From the NCBI GenBank assembly GCA_934316845.1, contig CAKRDZ010000014.1, positions 11,102 through 75,101 on the forward strand: a DNA stretch of 64,000 nucleotides. Reading direction: 5' to 3'. Positions 44,674 to 51,948 of this stretch are shown piece after piece (the stretch's first letter is position 1; each line of letters begins with the position of its first letter). The position numbers were made by a program, and so were the translations under genes. The notes beneath the pieces were generated by a model that was not told the origin of the DNA, searched no databases, and was given only the letters and a program-made list of their open reading frames with translations. The stretch comes from an uncultured Eubacterium sp. (GTDB lineage: Bacteria > Bacillota > Clostridia > Lachnospirales > Lachnospiraceae).

Positions 44674-45794
44674 GCGGATATCGTACGTATATTGGCAGGG
44701 AAAACGGAATTTATCGGCATATTCCGGCAGAAAAACTTGGTGGACATATTTTACATAAATTGTCAGAAGATTACGGGAAGCCGGATCTTGTACTTGCGGG
44801 AAATGCCGTGGGAGCCGGGGGAAATATCGGAAGACTGATGGCGTTAGAAGCCGGGATACAGGAAGAAGTTCCGGCGTTTACAATCGACAGCCAGTGCTCC
44901 TCCGGTCTGGAAGCCATCGTTATGGCGGCAGCAAAGATCCGGAGCGGTCAGCAGCAGGTGGTCTTTGCCGGCGGAGCGGAAAGTTCGTCGACGGCACCAA
45001 GGCGTATGGTTTCGGAAAATCATCCGGAGTACAATGGAGATGAAATCTATATGGCAGCAAAATTCTCGCTCGGAGAATGGCGGCAGGATGCGATGCTCCG
45101 GGGAGCGGAAAAAGCAGCGATAATGTCAAATATTTCCAGAGAAACTTTGGATGGCTGGGCACTGCGCAGTCAGCAATTGGCAGTCAAAGCGAGAGAGACT
45201 AAGGTGTTTGAAGACGTTATCCTTCCGCTTGGAGTGGAAAAGGAATGCGATCAGGGGATCCGGCATACAATGTCGAAAGCATTCATTGGGAAGATTCCCA
45301 CACTTTATGAGAATGGGGTGACGACAGCGGCAAATGCCTGTGGTACACAGGATGGCGCGGCTTTTGTCGTATTGTGTGCGGAAAGTTATGCGAAAAAGAA
45401 GGGCTGGAAACCATGGCTTCGTTTTGTGGATATGGTGGAAGTGGCAGGAAATCCGGAAATGCCGCCATTGCTTGTAAACAAAGCATTGGACAAACTGTTT
45501 GAAAAGACCGGAATACAGCCGGAAGAGATCGCCGCCTACGAATGCAATGAGGCATTTGCTGTGATCGATGAATTGTTTGCCAGAAAATATCCATCGTGTG
45601 TATCGGCTTACAATGCCTGTGGAGGGGCATTGGCATATGGCCATCCTTATGGGGCGACCGGCGGGATCCTTACACTGCATCTGGCAAAGCGTCTGCAGCA
45701 GTGCGCGGAAGATAACGTGTATGGGGTGAGTGCGATTGCGGCGGCCGGTGGACAGGGGACTGCCATTTTATGGAAGAAAGTGTGTGAAGAATGA
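44649..45794 (+). CDS. Thiolase-family protein in the bioB operon
   Basis: This predicted acyl-CoA condensing or cleaving enzyme has 381 residues, starting at ATG 44649 after AAGGAGG. The nucleophile is Cys83 in DSQCSSGLEAI, followed by ECNEAFAVIDE and the GGALAYGHPYGATGG His motif near residue 330. The second catalytic Cys of normal thiolases (Cys-x-Gly-Gly-x-Gly) is replaced by alanine at about residue 364 (AIAAAGGQGTA). That change would impair the usual Claisen mechanism, so it may be specialised. It overlaps neighbours on both sides by 25 and 4 bases. Confidence 0.8.
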   Translation: MLENVVVVGGYRTYIGRENGIYRHIPAEKLGGHILHKLSEDYGKPDLVLAGNAVGAGGNIGRLMALEAGIQEEVPAFTIDSQCSSGLEAIVMAAAKIRSGQQQVVFAGGAESSSTAPRRMVSENHPEYNGDEIYMAAKFSLGEWRQDAMLRGAEKAAIMSNISRETLDGWALRSQQLAVKARETKVFEDVILPLGVEKECDQGIRHTMSKAFIGKIPTLYENGVTTAANACGTQDGAAFVVLCAESYAKKKGWKPWLRFVDMVEVAGNPEMPPLLVNKALDKLFEKTGIQPEEIAAYECNEAFAVIDELFARKYPSCVSAYNACGGALAYGHPYGATGGILTLHLAKRLQQCAEDNVYGVSAIAAAGGQGTAILWKKVCEE

Positions 45795-47032
45795 GAAATT
45801 TTTATGACATGATATGCGGGCAGGAGGCAGACCGGCTCGCTTTGGTAGAAGAAGGAAAAGAATATACCTATGGAGAACTGGTAAAGTTTTCGCAGGAGAA
45901 AGGAAACCAGCTGAGGCAGGAAAATCCGGAAAAAAAAGTGATTTTCTTTCGGGAAAAACAGATATTGGATCAACTCATTTCTTTTTTGGGCTGTCAGGCG
46001 GCAGGAAAGATCCCACTTCTTGTGCCGGAGGATGCGAGAGACCTGCCAGAGATTGGAGAAGTGCCGGAAAATGCCTGTATGGCAGTGATGACTTCAGGAA
46101 GTACCGGAGTGCCGAAAGTACTTTATCGGCGGTATGAGAGCTGGGCGGATTTTTTCCCGGTTCAAAATGAAATCTTTGGAGTGACACCGGAAAGCCGGAT
46201 GTTTGCCCAGGGGAGTCTTGCGTTCACCGGCAATCTGAATCTTTATATGGCACAGTTTTCCACCGGTGCGGCGATGGTCGCAGCTAATGTATTTGATCCC
46301 CGTAGATGGGCGGAATGGATCGAAGCATATAAGACGGATGTCATATATCTGATCCCTCGTAAACTCCTGTTTCTTCCACAGTGTATCAAGAAGCCGGTTA
46401 CGACAGTTCGGCATATTCTTGCCGGATCCCAGAGTATGGGAAGTGAAGAAGCAGAAAAACTGCACCGTTGTTTTCCAAATGCCGGTATCGTTCTTTATTA
46501 TGGAGCCAGTGAACTCAATTACATCACGTATCTCCGGCAGGATCAGATGACCCAGGAGAAAAACTGCGTGGGAAAACCGTTCCCGGGTGTGCAGGTGTCA
46601 GTAAAAGACGGTGAAATCTTTGTTACGACGCCTTATCATGTGGAGGGAGCCTTGTGTCCGTTCAGCCTGAAAGATCTTGGCCATATGGATGCGGCAGGAA
46701 ATCTGTATTTTGACGGAAGAAAAGACGATATCGTCAGCATACGGGGACGGAAAGTGTCGCTTCTTAAGATAGAAAGAGCCTTGGAAGACATTCCGTTTAT
46801 CGAGGAGGCAATTGCCGCGGTCGTAGAAAAGGATGGAGAAAAGCGGGCAGCGGCATGGGTGACAGTATGTGACAGAGAGGCTTTGTGTTTGCCGGAAAGA
46901 GAGAAAAAAATCTATGCATATTTGAAACAAACACTTGCAAATTACGAACTGCCGTATTGCTGCCAGATTGTGGAAAAACTTCCGCATACAGAAAGTGGAA
47001 AAAAAGACCGAAAAGTACTTGACAAAGTGTGA
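45791..47032 (+). CDS. AMP-forming acyl-CoA ligase-like enzyme in the bioB operon
   Basis: This is a predicted ATP-dependent acid:CoA ligase. P-loop-like TSGSTGVPKVLYRR is near residue 100, the YYGASELNYIT segment matches the aromatic-Gly-x-Ser-Glu adenylation motif, GRKDDIVSIRGRKV is the hinge, and the C-terminal lysine is in ESGKKDRKVL. At 413 residues it is shorter than typical 500-560-residue ligases, with a trimmed N-terminal domain. It overlaps the thiolase gene by four bases. In a biotin-controlled operon a dicarboxylic acid such as pimelate or glutarate is a reasonable but untested substrate. The tmRNA promoter begins inside its 3' end. Confidence 0.78.
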   Translation: MRNFYDMICGQEADRLALVEEGKEYTYGELVKFSQEKGNQLRQENPEKKVIFFREKQILDQLISFLGCQAAGKIPLLVPEDARDLPEIGEVPENACMAVMTSGSTGVPKVLYRRYESWADFFPVQNEIFGVTPESRMFAQGSLAFTGNLNLYMAQFSTGAAMVAANVFDPRRWAEWIEAYKTDVIYLIPRKLLFLPQCIKKPVTTVRHILAGSQSMGSEEAEKLHRCFPNAGIVLYYGASELNYITYLRQDQMTQEKNCVGKPFPGVQVSVKDGEIFVTTPYHVEGALCPFSLKDLGHMDAAGNLYFDGRKDDIVSIRGRKVSLLKIERALEDIPFIEEAIAAVVEKDGEKRAAAWVTVCDREALCLPEREKKIYAYLKQTLANYELPYCCQIVEKLPHTESGKKDRKVLDKV

Positions 47033-47047
47033 TAGTTCTGCTATGAT
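47019..47047 (+). promoter_or_regulatory. Promoter of ssrA
   Basis: TTGACA at 47019-47024, a 17-base spacer and TATGAT at 47042-47047, overlapping the end of the ligase gene. Mature tmRNA begins 15 bases after the -10. Confidence 0.85.
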
Positions 47048-47061
47048 TGCTATCACAGTAC

Positions 47062-47401
47062 GGGCTTGTACTGGTTTCGACAGGCCGGCTGAAGATGGAG
47101 AAGCTATCCGTGGACCGTGACCACGTTAAAACATGGATTAAAATTAAACGCTGAAGATAATTTAGCATACGCTGCCTAATGGCAGCTGTCTGACTTAAGG
47201 CACCTACACTTTAAGACCCAGGCATCAACGATGTAGGAAACGACATGCATTAAGCTTTGCGTGCATGGGCGTATCATGAAGCTACTAAAACCTGAAGGGT
47301 GTTCATTCTCGTCAGGCGGAGGGAATGTAAAAAAATGAACTATGATAGTAGAAGTACATGGGATTCCGGTTTGGACGCGGGTTCGATTCCCGCCAGGTCC
47401 A
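47062..47401 (+). ncRNA. ssrA: Transfer-messenger RNA
   Basis: tmRNA rescues stalled ribosomes and tags the unfinished protein. The 5' end GGGCTTGTACTGGTTTCGAC and the 3' end GGTTCGATTCCCGCC followed by AGGTCCA are the tRNA-like half, and the acceptor ends pair over seven positions. The tag frame at 47150-47179 reads AEDNLAYAA then TAA. The intervening pseudoknot region is of normal size (340 bases total). CCA is not encoded. It follows the bioB operon and marks the left edge of an accessory region. Confidence 0.96.
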
Positions 47402-47410
47402 TGTTTTGTC

Positions 47411-47450
47411 ATGAGGAGGGACCCGCCGCAGGTGGGAGGAGTCCTGATGA
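47411..47450 (+). repeat. Upstream diverged module of the 92-nt structured repeat
   Basis: A 40-base segment, GGAGGGACCCGCC-GCA-GGTGGGAGGA-type, is related to the first half of the repeat at 47455. The hairpin stem CCGCC/GGTGG is changed but still pairs, so the unit appears tandemly duplicated here. Confidence 0.55.
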
Positions 47451-47454
47451 CCAA

Positions 47455-47546
47455 TTGTGGTAAGGAGGGCTCCATCGAAGATGGGAGGATTCCTTATCAT
47501 GCAGGCAGACGCCCACGAACGAAGTTTGTATATTATGGCGTCTGCT
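47455..47546 (+). repeat. 92-nt structured repeat, copy 1
   Basis: It aligns without gaps to 54611-54702. Module one is AAGGA...TCCATC-GAA-GATGGGA...TTCCTT, a GAA-capped hairpin. Module two is a 9-bp stem GCAGACGCC (47505-47513) with GGCGTCTGC (47537-47545). Between the copies the first stem varies with compensation (ATC/GAT here, AGC/GCT there). It lies 53 bases after tmRNA and ends 31 bases before the next gene. The 47402-47577 gap holds only these repeats. Confidence 0.75.
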
Positions 47547-47577
47547 ATTTTTGTATAAGGAGGAAGGAGGCCATAGG

Positions 47578-48105
47578 ATGGATTATGCAGTAACATTGAA
47601 ATTTGATAAAGAGACCGAAAAAACAATTCAGAATCTTATTGATGAGGTAGCAGAGAAAACAGGCTGTGGTTACATGAAACGGATAAATATCCCACCGCAT
47701 GTTACAGTTTGTGCTCTTGTAAGTGATAAGGAAGAAGCATTACTTGTAGAAATGGAAAATATTGTAAAATTGATAAACAAAGATGTGATTTGGTTTGCCA
47801 ATATTGGCGTGTTTAATCCGCTTGTAATTTATCTTGGACCAGTATTGAATGAGTATTTACAGAATACCTGCAGCTTAGTGAATGAACGGTTACTAAAGTA
47901 TGCGGATGTTGGTAATAGAGGGCAGTATCTGCCAAACCAGTGGGTTCCCCATGCAGCAATTGCAGTAAAACTGACTCCGCCTGCCTTACAGGAGGCGTTT
48001 GCTATTGTACAGGAAAAGTTTACTGCATTTGAAGCAACCGTTGAAAAAATTGTCTTAGCAAGAGTGAATCCATATGAAGAACTTTATTCATGGAAATTAA
48101 AATAA
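47578..48105 (+). CDS. 2H phosphoesterase / 2'-5' RNA ligase-like protein
   Basis: This predicted RNA-end or cyclic-nucleotide phosphodiesterase has 175 residues. The first HxT motif is PPHVTVCAL near residue 42; the second histidine occurs in VPHAAIAV near residue 127, but lacks the usual Thr/Ser two residues on, so activity is uncertain. The start is ATG 47578 behind AAGGAGG; the longer frame from 47551 is unsupported. It is the first gene of the AT-rich accessory region. Confidence 0.75.
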   Translation: MDYAVTLKFDKETEKTIQNLIDEVAEKTGCGYMKRINIPPHVTVCALVSDKEEALLVEMENIVKLINKDVIWFANIGVFNPLVIYLGPVLNEYLQNTCSLVNERLLKYADVGNRGQYLPNQWVPHAAIAVKLTPPALQEAFAIVQEKFTAFEATVEKIVLARVNPYEELYSWKLK

Positions 48106-48133
48106 AAAGTATTTGTTATGAGGGGGATATACT

Positions 48134-48232
48134 ATGTTTTTCAAAAAAGATAAGTCACGAGTTGTCGATAAGAATCCGAATGAATTACCAGGGGTAAGGA
48201 AAAAATCATTTCACAGGGGGTATTTAGTTTGA
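48134..48232 (+). CDS. Possible 32-residue small protein
   Basis: A short Lys-rich frame (MFFKKDKSRVVDKN...) has a good GAGGGGGA ribosome site and overlaps the next gene's TTG start by four bases. It may be a real small protein, a leader for coupled translation, or the remnant of a longer gene. There are no homologues I recognise. Confidence 0.35.
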   Translation: MFFKKDKSRVVDKNPNELPGVRKKSFHRGYLV

Positions 48233-48738
48233 AAATAGATATTATCGGTTCGGTTGCAAGTGGAAAAACAACGCTTGCAAAAAGAATTTCAAGGAAATAT
48301 GGTATTCCGTATTATGAAAAAGACAATATTATTTGGAAGAGAACTTTGAATGGAGACGTTAAAAGAAATCCGGAGGAACGAGATAAATATTTTTATGATA
48401 TTATATGTGAAAATAATTGGATTGTAGAAGGAGCACCGAGAAAAATTTTGAAAGAGAGCTTTGGATGCTGTGATTATATTATTGTATTAGATGAATACAC
48501 AATTATAAGAATGATAAGAGTATTTAAACGATGGATTAACCAAAGAAGTGGAAGAGAGTCTTATAATTCAAAACCAACATGGAATTTTTTGTGGTGTAAT
48601 ATTAAATGGGTTTTGGACTTTAACCAAATGAAAAGAGGATTATTGCAGGAATTGAGCATTTTTGCTGAGAAGGTAAAAATATTTAAACATTCAAAAGAAG
48701 CTTATGAATTTGTTATCAAAAGTTTTCCTCAGATTTAG
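48229..48738 (+). CDS. P-loop adenylate-kinase-like NTPase (topology-modulation type)
   Basis: This small kinase-fold protein (169 residues) has Walker A IIGSVASGKTTLAKRI at residues 5-20 and the sequence YEKDNIIWKR where FlaR-type and related kinases bind substrate, then IVLDEY as the Walker B strand. The start is TTG 48229 behind CAGGGGG. The substrate is unknown. It is AT-rich like its neighbours and unrelated to them in function, which fits an acquired cassette. Confidence 0.7.
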   Translation: MKIDIIGSVASGKTTLAKRISRKYGIPYYEKDNIIWKRTLNGDVKRNPEERDKYFYDIICENNWIVEGAPRKILKESFGCCDYIIVLDEYTIIRMIRVFKRWINQRSGRESYNSKPTWNFLWCNIKWVLDFNQMKRGLLQELSIFAEKVKIFKHSKEAYEFVIKSFPQI

Positions 48739-48757
48739 TTTAATAGAGGTAGTGATC

Positions 48758-49183
48758 ATGATAAGAAAATTACAAAAAACAGATGTAATTAAAGTAGCAG
48801 ATATTTGGCTGGATTCTAATATAAAAGCACATGATTTTATCCCTGCACAATATTGGAAAAGTAATTTTGAATTAGTAAAAGAACTGCTATTACAGGCAAC
48901 TGTCTATGTTTATGAGGATAATCAAAAAATACAAGGCTTTATAGGAATGAATGAGGAATATATTGAGGGCATTTTTGTTTCGGATGAAATGCAATCGCAG
49001 GGGATAGGTAAAATTCTGCTGAATTATGCAAAGGGTAAAAGAAACAAATTATTTTTGAACGTATACCAAAAAAACACACGTGCAATATCCTTTTATCAAA
49101 GAGAAGGATTTGAGGTTCAGTATAGTGGTTTGGATGAAGTTACTGGGGAAAAAGATTATGTAATGACATGGCAGCAGAAATAG
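48758..49183 (+). CDS. GNAT-family N-acetyltransferase
   Basis: This predicted acetyl-CoA-dependent acetyltransferase has 141 residues from ATG 48758. The acetyl-CoA-binding segment is EGIFVSDEMQSQGIGKILL near residue 78, with the C-terminal QKNTRAISFYQREGFEV typical of GNAT. The acceptor is unknown. The start of the longer frame (48704) overlaps the preceding gene and is not needed. Confidence 0.85.
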   Translation: MIRKLQKTDVIKVADIWLDSNIKAHDFIPAQYWKSNFELVKELLLQATVYVYEDNQKIQGFIGMNEEYIEGIFVSDEMQSQGIGKILLNYAKGKRNKLFLNVYQKNTRAISFYQREGFEVQYSGLDEVTGEKDYVMTWQQK

Positions 49184-49260
49184 AAATTTCAGGTTTTTTA
49201 TCCGTGATGTGTTTTTATTTCAAAATAAGAGAATAGCTGATTGTGCCGGAGGTGAATTTT

Positions 49261-49638
49261 ATGTGGTTTTGGTGGTTTATGTTAATATGCGATATGATAA
49301 TTCCTATTTTTATGGTTATTGCAGGAAGAATGATGTGGAAACATTGCCCAAAACATATAAATGGTATGGTGGGTTACAGAACAATTCGATCAATGAAAAA
49401 TATGGATACATGGAAATTTGCTCATGACTATTGTGGAAAACGTTGGTGGAAAATAGGATGGATAATGATTATACCATCTGCTTTGATGCATTTTCCGTTA
49501 TATCACGGTGATGAGAATACGATTGGGATTGTAGGGGGAATTCTTGTAACAATTCAATGTGTTATTTTGACTGTATCAATTTATACGACAGAGAAAGCTT
49601 TGAAAAAACATTTTAATGATGATGGAACACCTAGATAA
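49261..49638 (+). CDS. SdpI-family membrane protein
   Basis: This 125-residue protein has three hydrophobic helices and the NGMVGYRTIRSMKNMDTWKFAH segment characteristic of the SdpI/YhfL C-terminal domain. SdpI gives immunity to the SdpC toxin in Bacillus; small homologues like this one are common and their role is unproven. ATG 49261 follows CCGGAGGTG by seven bases. Confidence 0.8.
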   Translation: MWFWWFMLICDMIIPIFMVIAGRMMWKHCPKHINGMVGYRTIRSMKNMDTWKFAHDYCGKRWWKIGWIMIIPSALMHFPLYHGDENTIGIVGGILVTIQCVILTVSIYTTEKALKKHFNDDGTPR

Positions 49639-49713
49639 CTTCCAATTTGACGGAGGTAGCATTATTTGTGGAAGGACAAATGATTTATAAAGAAAAATAA
49701 ATCGGAGGTTTAT

Positions 49714-50187
49714 ATGAATTATTTGATAAGAGAATTAAAACAAGATGAAAATAAGGTATTAGATACTTTTTTGTACGAGGCGATTTTTATTCCCGAAGGA
49801 GTTTCTGCACCGTCCAAAGATATTATTAATCAACCAGATTTGCAGGTGTATGTAAAAGACTTTGGTAAGAATAAGGGAGACTTATGTTTGGTTGCTCAAG
49901 TTAGGGATAAGATTGTTGGTGCTGTATGGGTTCGGATTATGAATGATTACGGGCATATAGATAATGAAACACCGTCTTTTGCAATTTCACTGCTTAAAGA
50001 GTATAGAAACTATGGTATCGGAACAGAATTAATGAAACAGATGCTAACAAAATTAAAACTAGAAGGATATAAACAAGCATCATTAGCTGTTCAAAAGATG
50101 AATTATGCTGTCCGGATGTATCGGAAGATAGGATTTGAAATTGTTGATGAAAATGATGAAGAATATATTATGATGTGTAAATTATAG
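49714..50187 (+). CDS. GNAT-family N-acetyltransferase
   Basis: This is a second GNAT enzyme (157 residues). The pyrophosphate-binding loop is EYRNYGIGTELMKQML near residue 95, preceded by a beta strand (PSFAISLLKEY), and the C-terminal MYRKIGFEIVDE is standard. The start ATG 49714 has TCGGAGG ahead. The acceptor is unknown. A 17-base motif after its stop codon (50194-50210) recurs after the CPBP gene. Confidence 0.85.
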   Translation: MNYLIRELKQDENKVLDTFLYEAIFIPEGVSAPSKDIINQPDLQVYVKDFGKNKGDLCLVAQVRDKIVGAVWVRIMNDYGHIDNETPSFAISLLKEYRNYGIGTELMKQMLTKLKLEGYKQASLAVQKMNYAVRMYRKIGFEIVDENDEEYIMMCKL

Positions 50188-50193
50188 GCATTT

Positions 50194-50210
50194 GCTCAAA
50201 TTCCGGTTGG
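50194..50210 (+). repeat. 17-base motif after a cassette gene, copy 1
   Basis: GCTCAAATTCCGGTTGG begins six bases after a stop codon and matches 52701-52717 at 15 of 17 positions, also after a stop codon. Confidence 0.4.
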
Positions 50211-50296
50211 ATAAAAGTGCCATTATACAGTATCGTTACTTGTATGGTACAATTCGGATATGAATTTGAAAAATGAAAGTTGTGGAGGAACAGACT

Positions 50297-50868
50297 ATGG
50301 AAACCAGACCAGAAATGAGTAGAAAATTGGATGGACAAACTTTTCGGAACTATTATTATTTGAAGCAGGAATTAGTTGATTTTTGTAGAGAACATCATTT
50401 GCCTGTTTCGGGTGGAAAGATAGAACTTACGGATAGGATTGCTTACTTTCTCGATACAGGAAAGACATTAAAGGCTTCGGAAAAGAGAAAAGCAACAAAG
50501 TGTGTCAATCTTATTACAGAGGATACACTTATCGAGCCTAATATTGTATGCTCAGAAAAACATCGGGCTTTTTTCAAAGAGAAAATCGGAAAAACCTTTT
50601 CTTTTAATGTATCATTTCAGAGGTGGTTGAAAGAAAATGAGGGCAAGACTTACGGAGATGCAATAAGAGCATACTACCAGATTTTGGAAGAAAAGAAAAA
50701 GGAAAAACAGCGATAGACAAGCAATTTGAATATAATACATATATTAGAGATTTTTTTGAAGATAATCAAGGCAAAAGCTTGAAAGAAGCAATTTTATGCT
50801 GGAAATATAAAAAAGGGTTGCCGGGACATAATCGTTATGAAAAATCTGACTTAATTGCACTAAGATAA
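50297..50868 (+). pseudogene. SAP / DUF6434-like protein gene with frameshift
   Basis: The first frame (50297-50716) starts at ATG 50297 after GGAGG and encodes a SAP-type DNA-binding motif (FRNYYYLKQELVDFCREHHLP... GGKIELTDRIAYF). It stops inside an A-rich run at 50714. The other frame continues the homology immediately (KTAIDKQFEYNTYIRDFFED through to ...EKSDLIALR, stop at 50866-50868). One base lost or gained within the run around 50690-50706 restores a single protein of about 190 residues. It is a recent pseudogene, a sequencing error or a frameshift site. Confidence 0.75.
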
Positions 50869-50960
50869 CAGTATAAAGAAATATGCATAAAGTGGATTGA
50901 GGAAGTATAGGGAACGTAAAGAGAACAGACTTTGAAATTTATAAGTGAAAGGATAAAAAT

Positions 50961-51281
50961 ATGGCATCAAGTAAAGAGTATTTACAATTTATTTTAGAAC
51001 AATTATCTGGTTTGGAAGAAATTAATTATCGTGCTATGATGGGCGAATATATCCTCTATTACAGAGGTAAAATTGTGGGTGGGATATATGATGACAGATT
51101 ACTTGTAAAACCGGTAAAATCTGCTGTTTCTTATATGCCGGTGGCAGCATATGAATACCCGTATGAGGGAGCAAAATTAATGTTGTTAGTGTCCGATGTT
51201 GAAAATAAAGAATTTCTAACGGGGCTTTTTAAGACAATGTATGATGAATTGCCTGCTCCTAAAACGAGAAAGAAAGCATGA
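50961..51281 (+). CDS. TfoX N-terminal domain protein
   Basis: This 106-residue protein matches the TfoX/Sxy N-terminal domain (YLQFILEQLSGLEEINYRAMMGEYILYYRGKIVGGIYDDRLLVKP). TfoX controls competence in Gammaproteobacteria, but stand-alone N-domain proteins in Firmicutes have no established role. GTGAAAGGA precedes the ATG at 50961. Confidence 0.8.
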   Translation: MASSKEYLQFILEQLSGLEEINYRAMMGEYILYYRGKIVGGIYDDRLLVKPVKSAVSYMPVAAYEYPYEGAKLMLLVSDVENKEFLTGLFKTMYDELPAPKTRKKA

Positions 51282-51353
51282 AATGAGTGGGGAGGAAAGA
51301 AATGGTTTGTTTATTTTTCTGAAATTATGCCGATATATTATATAGAGTATTGA

Positions 51354-51512
51354 TTTTATTTGCAAGGAGATTTTGATCATTTTTATTGGGATGTTAAGGA
51401 AAAAATACATTCGCTTCTTATGTTTGATATCGTACAAGCAGATGCGAAAATTTCAGATGAATTGAAACAAGAAATAGAAAGCGATGGTGTTACAATTTAT
51501 GAAAAAGCTTGA
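51354..51512 (+). pseudogene. C-terminal remnant of an MNT-type nucleotidyltransferase
   Basis: The frame reads FYLQGDFDHFYWDVKEKIHSL, continuing to ...GVTIYEKA, with stop at 51510-51512. It resembles the last 50 residues of small nucleotidyltransferase-domain proteins that pair with HEPN partners. The catalytic N-terminal part is missing; an in-frame stop lies just upstream at 51351. It overlaps the start of the HEPN-type gene by 14 bases, the usual arrangement of the pair. Confidence 0.6.
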
Positions 51513-51909
51513 AAATTTTATAAATTGTTTGTCTATATTGGCAGATGCGGATTTTAAATTTGCAGAAAGAAATGATATATATCGAATAGGGATTATTGGA
51601 AAATTTAATCTAACTTTCGAACTTGCCTGGAAAGCATTGCAGGAAATTATGAGAATTCATAGTGTGGAAGGAGCTGCTACCGGATCGCCTCGTGAAATCT
51701 TACAACTTGGCTATAAAATTGGATTTATCAATGATTCTGAGGTATGGCTGCTAATGCTGAAAAAACGTAATACTTCTGTTCATATATATAATGAAGATGA
51801 AGTGGATGAAATGATCCTGCTGATACGTGACAGTTTTATTCCGGCTTTTATTCTTCTTAAGAATATGCTGGTAAAGAAACTGGATGAAGCGGAAAGTGAT
51901 TGGACATAA
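51499..51909 (+). CDS. HEPN-type nucleotidyltransferase substrate-binding protein
   Basis: This 136-residue protein matches the HI0074 family (FNLTFELAWKALQEIMRIHS..., GSPREILQLGYKIGFI, MLKKRNTSVHIYNED). These four-helix proteins pair with MNT nucleotidyltransferases, and some such HEPN-MNT pairs act as toxin-antitoxin modules in which MNT adenylylates the toxin. Here the partner is only a remnant. The conserved RxxxH-type site of HEPN nucleases appears as RNTSVH. I place the start at ATG 51499 rather than 51484. Confidence 0.75.
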   Translation: MKKLENFINCLSILADADFKFAERNDIYRIGIIGKFNLTFELAWKALQEIMRIHSVEGAATGSPREILQLGYKIGFINDSEVWLLMLKKRNTSVHIYNEDEVDEMILLIRDSFIPAFILLKNMLVKKLDEAESDWT

Positions 51910-51948
51910 GATGAGCGAAAAGGAAAATCGGGAGTTAGGGGCGAGATT

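Noticed and set aside
47154..47400. Reverse-strand protein frames across the tmRNA
   Set aside because: The region is explained completely by the ssrA RNA, its tag frame and tRNA-like ends.
47062..47401. Integration site with duplicated tmRNA 3' end inside the window
   Set aside because: I searched by eye for a second GGTTCGATTCCCGCC-like sequence up to 60 kb and found none, so only the hotspot position supports an island.
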